A stretch of 13,475 nucleotides of DNA from Candidatus Izemoplasma sp. (GCA_029939615.1 JAOZSP010000025.1:1183-14657); one strand, 5' to 3'. Numbered from the stretch's first letter, positions 1-5,841 are shown. The notes: a model not told the origin generated them from the letters alone. Made by a program: numbers and translations.

Positions 1-1040
1 ATAGCTGCCTGAACTGTTGCTTTTGGGATATAGGAAATACCACTAAAGATTCTCTCTTTTTTATTTAGATTCGTTCCAATCAAACATAACTGAACACCAC
101 TAACTCTAAATATAAGTTCAATTAATAATAATAGTAACGCAAATAATCCTGCGCCTAAAGCAACTCTAACATCAACTGCTGCCCCAACTAAAACAAACAA
201 TACTAATTCCGCAAAAACCCAAACCTTAGAAAATTTATCTCGCACTCTTAGTGCTCTTTCCTCAGATTGATTTAGAAAAGTAATCCCAATAACCATAACA
301 GCTAGTAAAGCTGACATAGGTATAAATTCATTTATAAATTCTTCAAAAGAAATTATAAAGAATGACGATGCAATAATTATTAAAACCTTTATAGTATCCC
401 TTACTCTAAACTTCGCAAAAAACACTGATAAAAGATATCCAATAATAATTCCAACAACAACTCCAACTATAATAGCAAGAGGAACAGTAATTAAACTATT
501 AAAACTCAAATTCCCCGACATATACATACTTAAAAACGAAGTAAATAGTACAATAACATAAATATCATCAACACTAGCACTAGCCATTATTAAATGAGGA
601 ATCCTTTTTTCTTGTCCATATTTCCCATCCATTAATTTAATCATTTTAGGAACTACAACAGCAGGCGATACCGCAGCAAGCACACTACCTAGAATTGCAG
701 CTTCTAAATACGATATCTGAAAAAACATAGGAGCAAATATAATAACCGCAATAATTTCCAAAGTAGCGGGAATAAAAGCCATTAAGATCGCAGGTCTTCC
801 AATTCTTTTTAAATCACTAATATCTAAAGATAACCCTGCTCTTAATAAAATAATAACTAAGGCCATTGTCCTAAGTTCACTTGAAACATCTAGAATCTCA
901 GGACTAATCAAATCTAAAACAAACGGTCCTAACACAATCCCAGTAATTATCATTCCTAAAAATCCAGGTAATTTGCTCTTCACAAACACTTCACCTAAAA
1001 TTAGTCCTACAGTAAAAATCAAAGCCAAACTCAACAACAT
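1..1040 (-). CDS. Cation:proton antiporter, NHA/SLC9B-like (3' end off window)
   Basis: Polytopic membrane antiporter expected to exchange Na+ (or another cation) for H+ across the cytoplasmic membrane. I translated the minus strand from ATG at 1040: 346 residues are visible without a stop, and the C-terminus lies beyond base 1. The opening, MLLSLALIFTVGLILGEVF, is a first membrane helix. An adjacent Asp pair (D158-D159, in ASASVDDIYVIV) matches the double-aspartate ion site of electrogenic CPA2/NHA exchangers. YIPKATVQAA at about 337-346 matches the PKATVQAA signature I recall from the SLC9B/NHA group. The family is usually near 400 residues, so about 50 are missing. GGAGA sits 8 bases before the ATG. 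A fluoride riboswitch and terminator lie directly upstream (1064-1154), so expression should rise with fluoride. The antiporter family is clear. The transported ion and the link to fluoride tolerance are inferred. Confidence 0.88.
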   Translation of the reverse strand, partial: MLLSLALIFTVGLILGEVFVKSKLPGFLGMIITGIVLGPFVLDLISPEILDVSSELRTMALVIILLRAGLSLDISDLKRIGRPAILMAFIPATLEIIAVIIFAPMFFQISYLEAAILGSVLAAVSPAVVVPKMIKLMDGKYGQEKRIPHLIMASASVDDIYVIVLFTSFLSMYMSGNLSFNSLITVPLAIIVGVVVGIIIGYLLSVFFAKFRVRDTIKVLIIIASSFFIISFEEFINEFIPMSALLAVMVIGITFLNQSEERALRVRDKFSKVWVFAELVLFVLVGAAVDVRVALGAGLFALLLLLIELIFRVSGVQLCLIGTNLNKKERIFSGISYIPKATVQAA

Positions 1041-1063
1041 AAAATCATCTCCAAAATATAATT

Positions 1064-1107
1064 AAAAAGCTGAGACTTCTAGCACATACATGCAGAAGTC
1101 ATCAGCT
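1064..1107 (-). terminator. Intrinsic terminator, expression platform of the fluoride riboswitch
   Basis: Read on the minus strand, AGCTGA-T-GACTTCTGCA (1107 to 1091) pairs with TGC-T-AGAAGTC-TCAGCT (1084 to 1068), with single bulges and a short loop, and is followed by TTTTT (1068-1064). The 5' arm is built from the 3' strand of the riboswitch's last helix, the conserved TGATGA segment and the 3' strand of the pseudoknot. Terminator and folded aptamer are therefore mutually exclusive, which is the layout of a transcriptional ON switch. It should also stop read-through from the upstream EIIC gene when fluoride is absent. Confidence 0.88.
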
Positions 1108-1154
1108 ATAATTTAGCGGTTTTAGTTTACACTAAGGGAGAACCTCATTCCCTA
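1091..1154 (-). promoter_or_regulatory. Fluoride riboswitch (crcB-type) aptamer
   Basis: The minus-strand RNA matches the fluoride aptamer fold element by element, compared from memory with the Thermotoga petrophila RNA. Stem 1 is AGGGA (1153-1149) with TCCCT (1139-1135). Its loop is ATGAGGTTC, the counterpart of GATGAGGCCC. AAACCGC follows, then stem GCTA (1117-1114) with TAGC (1108-1105), then TGATGACTTCTGC, the counterpart of TGATGGCCTCTAC. Loop GAGGTT can pair with downstream GACTTC in six pairs, two of them G-U, recreating the pseudoknot. The conserved ATG and TGATG ion-site segments are present. An extra hairpin TTAGT-GTAA-ACTAA is inserted between stem 1 and AAAC. The 3' part overlaps a terminator before an antiporter gene. 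Not tested by covariance search. Confidence 0.9.
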
Positions 1155-1160
1155 AAATCT

Positions 1161-1188
1161 ATTATACACAATATTTATATTTATTCAA
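1161..1188 (-). promoter_or_regulatory. Sigma-A promoter for the riboswitch-antiporter transcript
   Basis: The minus strand has TTGAAT (1188-1183) and a perfect TATAAT (1166-1161) separated by 16 bases. The predicted start near 1154 falls at the first base of the riboswitch, as expected for a leader RNA that begins with its aptamer. The -35 box overlaps the last codons and stop of the upstream EIIC gene, so the antiporter has its own promoter although it lies on the same strand. Confidence 0.75.
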
Positions 1189-2188
1189 CTATCCCTTTAT
1201 TCTCTTTAGGCAATAAAAGGTAGAATAGCACAATAACAACAACTACACCTATTAGATGAGCTCCGACATAAAGAATAATATTATTAACCCCAAAAACACC
1301 TAAAATAGAAGCAACTAATAACTCGTTTTCCAGCCCAAAATAAGCTGCAAGTACACTTCCTAAAACACTACCAAATACAAGTATAGGAATTATCCTTAAA
1401 GGTCTTCTATAAGCAACTTGAAGTGCTCCTTCAGTAAGACCGAACAAAGAACCGAACAAAGCTATTTTCTTAGTCTTAAAATCATCAACATTAAACCTAC
1501 TTGGCATTAATAATAATCCCAAATAAACACTTAAAGGAGGGATAGTTACACTCACTAAAGCAGGTCCTGTAATATGATAAAACCCATCTAAATAAAACGC
1601 TAAAACAAAACTAAACGCTAATTTATTAAAAGGACCTCCTAAATCAAGCGCAGTTAACATAGCTAGAATTGAAACAAGTAAAATAACCTCAGTAGTTTTC
1701 ACACCTAAAATATAGTCCTTAATGCTATCTAGAATTAATAAAATTCCCGGAGCCGCCATATAAAGAATCATATAATAAGATACAATAAAACTAATTCCCC
1801 CAATAACTACATATCCAATAATTAGATTAACAGAATTATTTTTAATCATAATTTTACTAGTAATACATCTAGCCAAATAACCAATTAATAATCCTCCAAG
1901 AATTCCTCCAAAAAAGCCTAACCCCCATTTTTCTAAAAAGAACCCTAAAATTAATGCGGGTATAAATACAAGTTTATCACAAATAGAATTAGCGATAAAC
2001 GCAGTTAAAACAGGAATAATTAATAAATAAATATAAGATGAAATATCAAAATTTACACTTTTAATAATATTAGAATTAATAAGTGCTAATAGGATAGAAT
2101 AAATAATAATTACCGGAATGACATATTTAATACCATTTATAATATGTTTCCCCATATCTTTAAATGATCTACTTAATACCTTTTTCAA
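1181..2188 (-). CDS. Orphan PTS transporter subunit IIC, fructose-type
   Basis: Integral membrane protein resembling the EIIC domain of fructose-family phosphotransferase transporters. From a TTG start it has 335 residues and about nine hydrophobic segments. Near the N-terminus, HIINGIKYVIP fits the family's HLLTGVSxMLP. ALDLGGPFNK (motif at about 180-189) matches AFDMGGPVNK. LTEGALQVAYRRPLRIIP (about 251-268) matches ITEGAIPFAxxDPLRVIP. No EIIA or EIIB domain is fused or adjacent, so it may borrow partners encoded elsewhere or act as a sensor or regulator, as proposed for PfoR-like EIIC proteins. The start is uncertain. TTG at 2188 follows AGGAG by 4 bases and overlaps the DUF523 gene by 20 bases. 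ATG at 2155 lies 13 bases after the DUF523 stop but has no close ribosome site. Longer frames up to 2248 overlap DUF523 too far. Confidence 0.8.
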   Translation of the reverse strand: MKKVLSRSFKDMGKHIINGIKYVIPVIIIYSILLALINSNIIKSVNFDISSYIYLLIIPVLTAFIANSICDKLVFIPALILGFFLEKWGLGFFGGILGGLLIGYLARCITSKIMIKNNSVNLIIGYVVIGGISFIVSYYMILYMAAPGILLILDSIKDYILGVKTTEVILLVSILAMLTALDLGGPFNKLAFSFVLAFYLDGFYHITGPALVSVTIPPLSVYLGLLLMPSRFNVDDFKTKKIALFGSLFGLTEGALQVAYRRPLRIIPILVFGSVLGSVLAAYFGLENELLVASILGVFGVNNIILYVGAHLIGVVVVIVLFYLLLPKENKGIVE

Positions 2189-2600
2189 TATACTCCTCAA
2201 TAGTAATAACTTTAATTCCATGTTTTTCAAGTAGCTTAGTAGTAACACCTTGTCCTTTAATTACCTTATTAGAAAATGATCCATCATATATAAATTCACT
2301 ACCACACGAAGGACTTTTAGCTTGTAAAATAGCGTATTTAACATTGTTTTCTAAAGCTATTTGTAGTGTCTTTTTTGCTCCTAAATTAAATTCATTAGTT
2401 ACATCTAATCCTTCTTTTGATAATACCTTACTTCCAACTATTTCAGAAGGTATACGCGGTGTACTCATACCACCTAACTGTTCAGGACAAACAGGAATTA
2501 CTAATCCTTTATCAAACAAATCTTTTGCTACTTCATGGAAATTATTTTTACCATTATATTTACAATTTTCTCCTATTAAACAAGCACTAATTAAATACAT
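2169..2600 (-). CDS. DUF523 family protein (TudS/YbbK-like), putative Fe-S desulfidase
   Basis: A 143-residue soluble protein of the DUF523 family, whose characterised relative TudS is a [4Fe-4S] enzyme that removes sulfur from thiouracil. Family signatures run in order: ISACLIGENCKYNG (4-17), CPEQLGGMSTPRIPSEI (38-54), GLDVT (64-68), AKSPSCGSEFIYDG (94-107) and GQGVTTKLL (116-124). Cys7, Cys38 and Cys99 are the likely cluster ligands. Glu40 and the serines around SPSCGS are near-certain active-site neighbours by family conservation. The start is fixed by GTAGGAGGA six bases before the ATG. The gene is first in a two-gene unit with the EIIC, which it overlaps if the TTG start is used. The family call is firm. 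Thiouracil as substrate is inferred from relatives, and free thiobases or tRNA fragments are equally possible. Confidence 0.88.
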   Translation of the reverse strand: MYLISACLIGENCKYNGKNNFHEVAKDLFDKGLVIPVCPEQLGGMSTPRIPSEIVGSKVLSKEGLDVTNEFNLGAKKTLQIALENNVKYAILQAKSPSCGSEFIYDGSFSNKVIKGQGVTTKLLEKHGIKVITIEEYIEKGIK

Positions 2601-2623
2601 AATATTCCTCCTACTCTAATATC

Positions 2624-2632
2624 ATTTTACCA
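2624..2632 (-). promoter_or_regulatory. Candidate extended -10 promoter for the DUF523-EIIC unit
   Basis: The minus strand reads TGG-TAAAAT, a TGn-extended -10 box, immediately after the T-run of the chromate-transporter terminator and 23 bases before the DUF523 start codon. No good -35 box is visible at 16-18 bases, because that position falls in the terminator hairpin. A promoter is expected here since the upstream transcript should end at the terminator. Confidence 0.4.
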
Positions 2633-2633
2633 C

Positions 2634-2657
2634 AAAAAAACAGGATTTCTCCTGTTT
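2634..2657 (-). terminator. Rho-independent terminator after the chromate-transporter pair
   Basis: On the minus strand AAACAGGA (2657-2650) pairs perfectly with TCCTGTTT (2645-2638) around a GAAA loop, a stable GNRA tetraloop. A run of T continues to 2634. The hairpin starts inside the stop codon of the 2656-3216 gene, so there is almost no untranslated tail. Confidence 0.85.
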
Positions 2658-3216
2658 AAAATATTAAAATACCGATGACTCCTGCAATTGCTATATAATA
2701 AATTGGATGATGTTTCCATTTATTAGTTAATATAAAGAAAACAAAGAACATCGCAATCGCTTTAAAATTAAATAAATCAATTAATTTATCAGTTTGATTA
2801 AATAAATCAATATCAACTAAACTAATTAAAGCAATACTAGTCGCTGCTGCTAAAATAAGTCCTGTTACCGCAGGTCTAAGTCCAACAAAAACACCATTAA
2901 CATATTTATTATCACGGTAATGCATAACAAATTTAGCTATCAACATAATAATTATAATACTAGGAGTAACTAATCCTAAAGTAGCAATAATACTACCTAA
3001 TATTCCATATTGTGAGTACCCTACATAAGTTGCTATATTTACACCAATCGGTCCCGGAGTTGATTCACTAACTGCAATCATATCTGCAAACTGTAAATTA
3101 GTTAACCATCCTCTTGTTAATACTTCTTCTTGTAACAAGGGAATTGCTGCTAACCCACCACCAATAGTAAAAATACCTACTTTAAAGAAAATCAAAAACA
3201 AATAAATATATTCCAT
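2656..3216 (-). CDS. Chromate transporter family, short chain (second of pair)
   Basis: A 186-residue membrane protein of the short-chain CHR family (PF02417). In these systems two half-size proteins together replace one full-length ChrA and export chromate or related oxyanions. The signature KVGIFTIGGGLAAIPLLQEEV (about 12-32) is followed by ESTPGPIGVNIATYVGY (51-67), with about five or six hydrophobic segments. It is close to the Bacillus YwrA/YwrB type. The ATG at 3216 overlaps the TAA of the upstream partner by one base (TAATG), and a G-rich site AGAGGGGG lies about 10 bases upstream, which implies translational coupling and equal dosage. The gene ends inside the terminator at 2634-2657. 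The family is certain. Whether chromate is the true substrate is not shown by the sequence; many Bacillota homologues have no demonstrated chromate phenotype. Confidence 0.9.
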   Translation of the reverse strand: MEYIYLFLIFFKVGIFTIGGGLAAIPLLQEEVLTRGWLTNLQFADMIAVSESTPGPIGVNIATYVGYSQYGILGSIIATLGLVTPSIIIIMLIAKFVMHYRDNKYVNGVFVGLRPAVTGLILAAATSIALISLVDIDLFNQTDKLIDLFNFKAIAMFFVFFILTNKWKHHPIYYIAIAGVIGILIF

Positions 3217-3779
3217 TATGTTTTCGCCCCCTCTTTAAGTGAACTAATAATTATTCCTAAAATTCCTGAAACAATTACTACGTATATTGGGGAAATACTA
3301 GTAAACACTATAATACTAAAAGCACCTAATGCAATAACTACTTGAATCCAATTAGTTATTGATTTCTTACCCATATTAATAACTGCATTTAATATTAATA
3401 CTACTACAATAACTCTTATACCAGTAAAAGCACTAGCAACATATACATTATCAGAAAAAGCATCAAAAAACTTAGCAATAGAAATAATGATAACCCATGA
3501 AGGAGTAACCATTCCAAAAGTAGAAAATATAGCTCCTAAAATTCCACCTTTTTTAAATCCAATAAAAGTTGAAGTATTAATCGCAATAATTCCTGGTGTA
3601 CTTTGCCCTATCGCAAAATAATCAAGCATCTCTTCATCAGTTGCCCAACCATATTTTTCAACAACTTCTTTACGAAGCATAGGTAACATCGCATATCCGC
3701 CACCAATAGTAAATAATCCTACTCTAAAGAAAACAGCGAATAATTTAAAATAAATACTTCCTTTTATTTTTTCAGCCAT
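3216..3779 (-). CDS. Chromate transporter family, short chain (first of pair)
   Basis: A 187-residue partner of the 2656-3216 protein and a diverged copy of the same fold. FFRVGLFTIGGGYAMLPML (about 17-35) and GQSTPGIIAINTSTFIGF (58-75) line up with the matching segments of the partner. The usual STPGP is STPGI here, with Pro63 replaced by Ile. In full-length ChrA the two halves insert in opposite orientation, so the pair probably forms a heterodimer in the membrane. I chose ATG at 3779 because AAGGAG lies seven bases upstream; the frame stays open to 3806, but the ATG there has no ribosome site. A promoter (3811-3839) and a palindrome (3792-3809) lie just upstream, so the pair is its own transcription unit after the dehydrogenase gene. 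Confidence 0.9.
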   Translation of the reverse strand: MAEKIKGSIYFKLFAVFFRVGLFTIGGGYAMLPMLRKEVVEKYGWATDEEMLDYFAIGQSTPGIIAINTSTFIGFKKGGILGAIFSTFGMVTPSWVIIISIAKFFDAFSDNVYVASAFTGIRVIVVVLILNAVINMGKKSITNWIQVVIALGAFSIIVFTSISPIYVVIVSGILGIIISSLKEGAKT

Positions 3780-3791
3780 AATAATACTCCT

Positions 3792-3809
3792 TATATGAAA
3801 ACTCATATA
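3792..3809. repeat. Palindrome at the predicted start of the chromate-transporter transcript
   Basis: TATATGA-AAAC-TCATATA has perfect 7-base arms and a 4-base centre. It covers the predicted transcription start (about 3804) of the promoter at 3811-3839 and ends 13 bases before the ATG. Its position suits a repressor operator. In RNA it would be a weak A/U-rich hairpin just 5' of the ribosome site, which is the alternative reading. Confidence 0.5.
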
Positions 3810-3810
3810 T

Positions 3811-3839
3811 ATACTACATTATTTATCGTTCTAATGCAA
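3811..3839 (-). promoter_or_regulatory. Candidate promoter for the chromate-transporter pair
   Basis: On the minus strand TTGCAT (3839-3834) and TAGTAT (3816-3811) are separated by exactly 17 bases, between the dehydrogenase stop codons and the transporter start. The -10 box is only a 4/6 match to TATAAT, so the call rests on spacing and on the gap between genes. Confidence 0.45.
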
Positions 3840-3843
3840 ATTA

Positions 3844-4770
3844 TTATATTGTGAAAGTAACACCTGTAAGTTCTTCTGATAAATCCCATAACTTGTAAGC
3901 GTCATCTTTATTATGTGATTTTCTACTTGATTTAACAACGACAGGTAATCCTTTACCTCCAAATACTCCTCTAGGACCATAATAAGTACCTTTTTGAGCC
4001 ATAGTATCAACACTAGCTCTAACACCAGCCATCGCTCCAAAATAAGCATCATGAGAGTATATTTTCATAAAGAACTCAAATACTTTATTCTGGAAACCTC
4101 GTTTTATATGACGACCTAAATTAGTATGAGAAATACCAGGATGTCCAGCTAGAACTTTAACATTTAACCCAGCCTTATCAACTCTTCTTTGTAACTCATA
4201 TGTGAATAACAAATTCTCCAATTTAGATCTTGCATAAGCAAATGCAGGTGAATAACCTTTTCCATTATCAAATAATAGATTATTAAAATTCATTTTACCA
4301 AACTTATGAGCAATACTACTAATATTCACTATTCGTGAATCCTCAGTATTCTTAATAATATCAAACAGTAACGCCGTTAAAACAAAATGCCCAAAATGAT
4401 TAACTCCTTGTTGTTGTTCAATCCCATTTAAAGTTACTCCATAAGGGGTTGTCATTATACCAGCATTATTTAGTAAGATATCTAGCTTATCGTATTCATT
4501 TAAAAACATAAAAGTAAATCTCTTTATTGATTTAATACTACCTAAATCTAACTCCATTACAACAAGGTTTGCCTTAGGACTTTCTTTCTTAATTTCCTCT
4601 AATGCAACTTGTCCTCTATCTAAAGACCGACACGCCATAATTACTTGTGCATTTTTCTTAGCATACATTTTTACAGCTTCAAATCCTAATCCACTATTTG
4701 CGCCTGTAACAAGTATTATCTTTCCTGATAAATCAGGGATATTTTCTTCATTCCATTTTGGCTTTTTCAT
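3844..4770 (-). CDS. Short-chain dehydrogenase/reductase, retinol-dehydrogenase-like
   Basis: A 308-residue NAD(P)-dependent oxidoreductase of the classical SDR superfamily, closest in layout to the retinol dehydrogenase/WW-domain-oxidoreductase-like group. The cofactor motif TGANSGLG is at 22-29, CRS after strand 2 (47-49) suggests NADP(H) preference, Asp75 (MELDLGS) contacts adenine, and NNAG is at 101-104. The catalytic set is Asn124, Ser151/Ser152 (VNISSIAHK), Tyr179 and Lys183 (YARSK). No signal peptide or membrane helix is seen, so it is cytoplasmic. Start ATG 4770 has TGGAG five bases upstream; an ATG at 4785 lies before this ribosome site and is rejected. It is transcribed alone from the divergent promoter region, and two consecutive stops end it. 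The substrate is unknown: SDRs of this type act on varied aldehydes, ketones or sterol- and lipid-like alcohols. Confidence 0.88.
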   Translation of the reverse strand: MKKPKWNEENIPDLSGKIILVTGANSGLGFEAVKMYAKKNAQVIMACRSLDRGQVALEEIKKESPKANLVVMELDLGSIKSIKRFTFMFLNEYDKLDILLNNAGIMTTPYGVTLNGIEQQQGVNHFGHFVLTALLFDIIKNTEDSRIVNISSIAHKFGKMNFNNLLFDNGKGYSPAFAYARSKLENLLFTYELQRRVDKAGLNVKVLAGHPGISHTNLGRHIKRGFQNKVFEFFMKIYSHDAYFGAMAGVRASVDTMAQKGTYYGPRGVFGGKGLPVVVKSSRKSHNKDDAYKLWDLSEELTGVTFTI

Positions 4771-4789
4771 AATTTCTCCAATCAATGAG

Positions 4790-4857
4790 TTATTATTTCT
4801 CGTAAACCCATAATATCATATTCGTTTTTTAAAATCAAAAATACGAGAAAATAATAA
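4790..4857. repeat. Long inverted repeat in the divergent promoter region, candidate operator pair
   Basis: TTATTATTTCTCGTA (4790-4804) and TACGAGAAAATAATAA (4842-4857) are inverted copies differing by one inserted base. The centre-to-centre distance is about 52-53 bases, close to five turns of B-DNA. The left arm covers the predicted start of the leftward dehydrogenase transcript. The right arm covers the -35 region of the rightward ECF/DUF1893 promoter. Because neither predicted transcript contains both arms, a DNA-binding role fits better than an RNA hairpin. Confidence 0.6.
4810..4838 (-). promoter_or_regulatory. Promoter for the short-chain dehydrogenase
   Basis: The minus strand has TTGATT (4838-4833), a 17-base spacer and TATTAT (4815-4810) preceded by TGA, an extended -10. 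The predicted start is near 4803, inside the left arm of the inverted repeat, giving a leader of about 33 bases before the ATG at 4770. Confidence 0.65.
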
Positions 4858-4861
4858 ACAT

Positions 4862-4867
4862 TATAAT
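4862..4867 (+). promoter_or_regulatory. -10 box of the ECF S component/DUF1893 promoter
   Basis: There is a perfect TATAAT 46 bases before the start codon at 4914. The region 16-18 bases upstream has no recognisable -35 box and instead holds the right arm of the inverted repeat (4842-4857). This promoter may therefore need an activator or be blocked by a repressor bound there. Confidence 0.55.
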
Positions 4868-4913
4868 AGTCTTTTACCAAAAAAAATGATAGATTATTAA
4901 TGAGGTGTTCACC

Positions 4914-5435
4914 ATGACAACAAAACAACTAATATACACCGCACTATTCGCATCTATTGGAATCGTGTTACCCCAAGCATTTCACTTTATCGGTGGAAGC
5001 ACACTAGGAATAGTATTCTTACCAATGCATTTACCAGTATTTATAGGCGCAATGTTACTTGGTCCTTTAAGTGGAGTTATAATCGCAATAGTATCATTAA
5101 CTATTGGTGTTACGATAGGAATGCCCACAATGCCAATTGCCTTTTTTATGGTTTTTGAAATGACGACATATGCATTAGTTTCAGGATACCTATACTATAA
5201 GAAATCCCTTAATATCTTTGTATCACTAATTATTGCTAAAATATCAGGTATGATAGTTTCATTAATAGTTATCAATATTGCTGTAATCTTATTTTCACTT
5301 GCACTACCTCCAGTATTTGGAACTATCGCAATGTTTACAGTAAGCATTCCCGGAATAGTAATTCAATTAATACTAGTACCGATTATCGTTATTCGAGTTA
5401 AAGGAGCATTTGAATCTAATGAAGGATTATCTTAA
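4914..5435 (+). CDS. ECF transporter S component, substrate unknown
   Basis: A 173-residue, very hydrophobic protein with about five or six membrane segments, the size and layout of the substrate-binding S subunit of energy-coupling-factor vitamin importers. MTTKQLIYTALFASIGIVLP opens helix 1. FLPMHLPVFIGAMLLGPLSG (about 35-54) is the conserved LPMHxPVxxxGxxLGP stretch of one uncharacterised S-component group. GMPTMPIAFFMVFEMTTYALVSG (69-91) completes the usual central region. No EcfA ATPases or EcfT are nearby, as in group II systems that share one energising module. Start ATG 4914 has GAGGTG six bases upstream; the in-frame GTG at 4905 lies within that ribosome site. The gene overlaps the DUF1893 gene, so cargo and enzyme are probably linked. 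I see no biotin-, thiamine-, riboflavin- or folate-type signature that would name the cargo. Confidence 0.75.
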   Translation: MTTKQLIYTALFASIGIVLPQAFHFIGGSTLGIVFLPMHLPVFIGAMLLGPLSGVIIAIVSLTIGVTIGMPTMPIAFFMVFEMTTYALVSGYLYYKKSLNIFVSLIIAKISGMIVSLIVINIAVILFSLALPPVFGTIAMFTVSIPGIVIQLILVPIIVIRVKGAFESNEGLS

Positions 5436-5841
5436 ATTATTTGAATTAGACCAAAATAAAACATGTTTTATACTAAAAGAAGAGAAAATAATTTTTTCCT
5501 CTATAGAAAAAGGTGTTAAACCACTCCTAGACTATTACCACGAATTCGGTATTTCTGATATCCCTTTACTAGTAGTCGATAAAATAATAGGAAAAGGTGC
5601 TACTGTTTTAGCTATTTTAATAGGTGCAAATAAATTAGTTACACCAATAATTAGTAAAGATGCGTTATCTCTAGCTAATGAATATCATATAGAAACAACA
5701 TATAATACTGTTGTCCCTTATATAATTAATAGGGATAATGACGGACGTTGCCCAATTGAATCTTCTGTAGTTGAAATTGATAATATCATTGACGGCTATA
5801 ACAAAATTATTAAATCATTAAAAGCCTTATCAAAAAAATAG
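5419..5841 (+). CDS. DUF1893 family protein, cytidine-deaminase-like fold
   Basis: A 140-residue soluble protein of the DUF1893 family (PF08973). Its Thermotoga member TM1506 has been placed structurally in the cytidine-deaminase-like superfamily. Family landmarks are EKGVKPLL (30-37), VDKIIGKGATVLAIL (53-67), IISKDALSLA (78-87) and VVPYIINRDNDGRCPIESSV (98-117). DGRCPIE contributes Cys111 and Glu114, a CPxE element like that of deaminase-fold proteins, but a full zinc triad (HAE plus PCxxC) is not visible, so deaminase chemistry is doubtful. The start is ambiguous. ATG 5419 lies 12 bases after AAGGAG; TTG 5410 lies only 3 bases after it. Either way it overlaps the S-component gene. It ends at the bidirectional terminator. 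The family is firm and the reaction unknown. Confidence 0.85.
   Translation: MKDYLKLFELDQNKTCFILKEEKIIFSSIEKGVKPLLDYYHEFGISDIPLLVVDKIIGKGATVLAILIGANKLVTPIISKDALSLANEYHIETTYNTVVPYIINRDNDGRCPIESSVVEIDNIIDGYNKIIKSLKALSKK

Noticed and set aside
1135..1153. AGGGA...TCCCT hairpin considered as a terminator for the EIIC gene
   Set aside because: It has a 9-base loop and only a short stem, is followed by TTAGTG rather than a T-run, and is fully explained as stem 1 of the fluoride aptamer.
2164..2619. Open reading frame on the plus strand opposite the DUF523 gene
   Set aside because: It lies almost wholly antisense to a gene with clear family motifs, has no ribosome site and shows no recognisable protein features. 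The same holds for antisense or off-frame reading frames at 3831-4052, 7183-7422, 10012-10329, 11504-11689 and 13082-13270.
4790..4857. BirA-type biotin operator, which would suggest a BioY S component
   Set aside because: The inverted repeat does not contain the TTGTTAAC/GTTAACAA arms of BirA sites, and the protein lacks clear BioY signatures.
4868..4913. Riboswitch in the leader of the ECF S component
   Set aside because: The leader after the predicted start is only about 40 bases. It shows no preQ1, TPP, FMN or folate riboswitch core and no stable hairpin.
5410..5412. TTG as start of the DUF1893 gene
   Set aside because: It is only 3 bases after AAGGAG, too close for efficient initiation. 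The ATG at 5419 is preferred, though its 12-base spacing is long, so the choice stays open.
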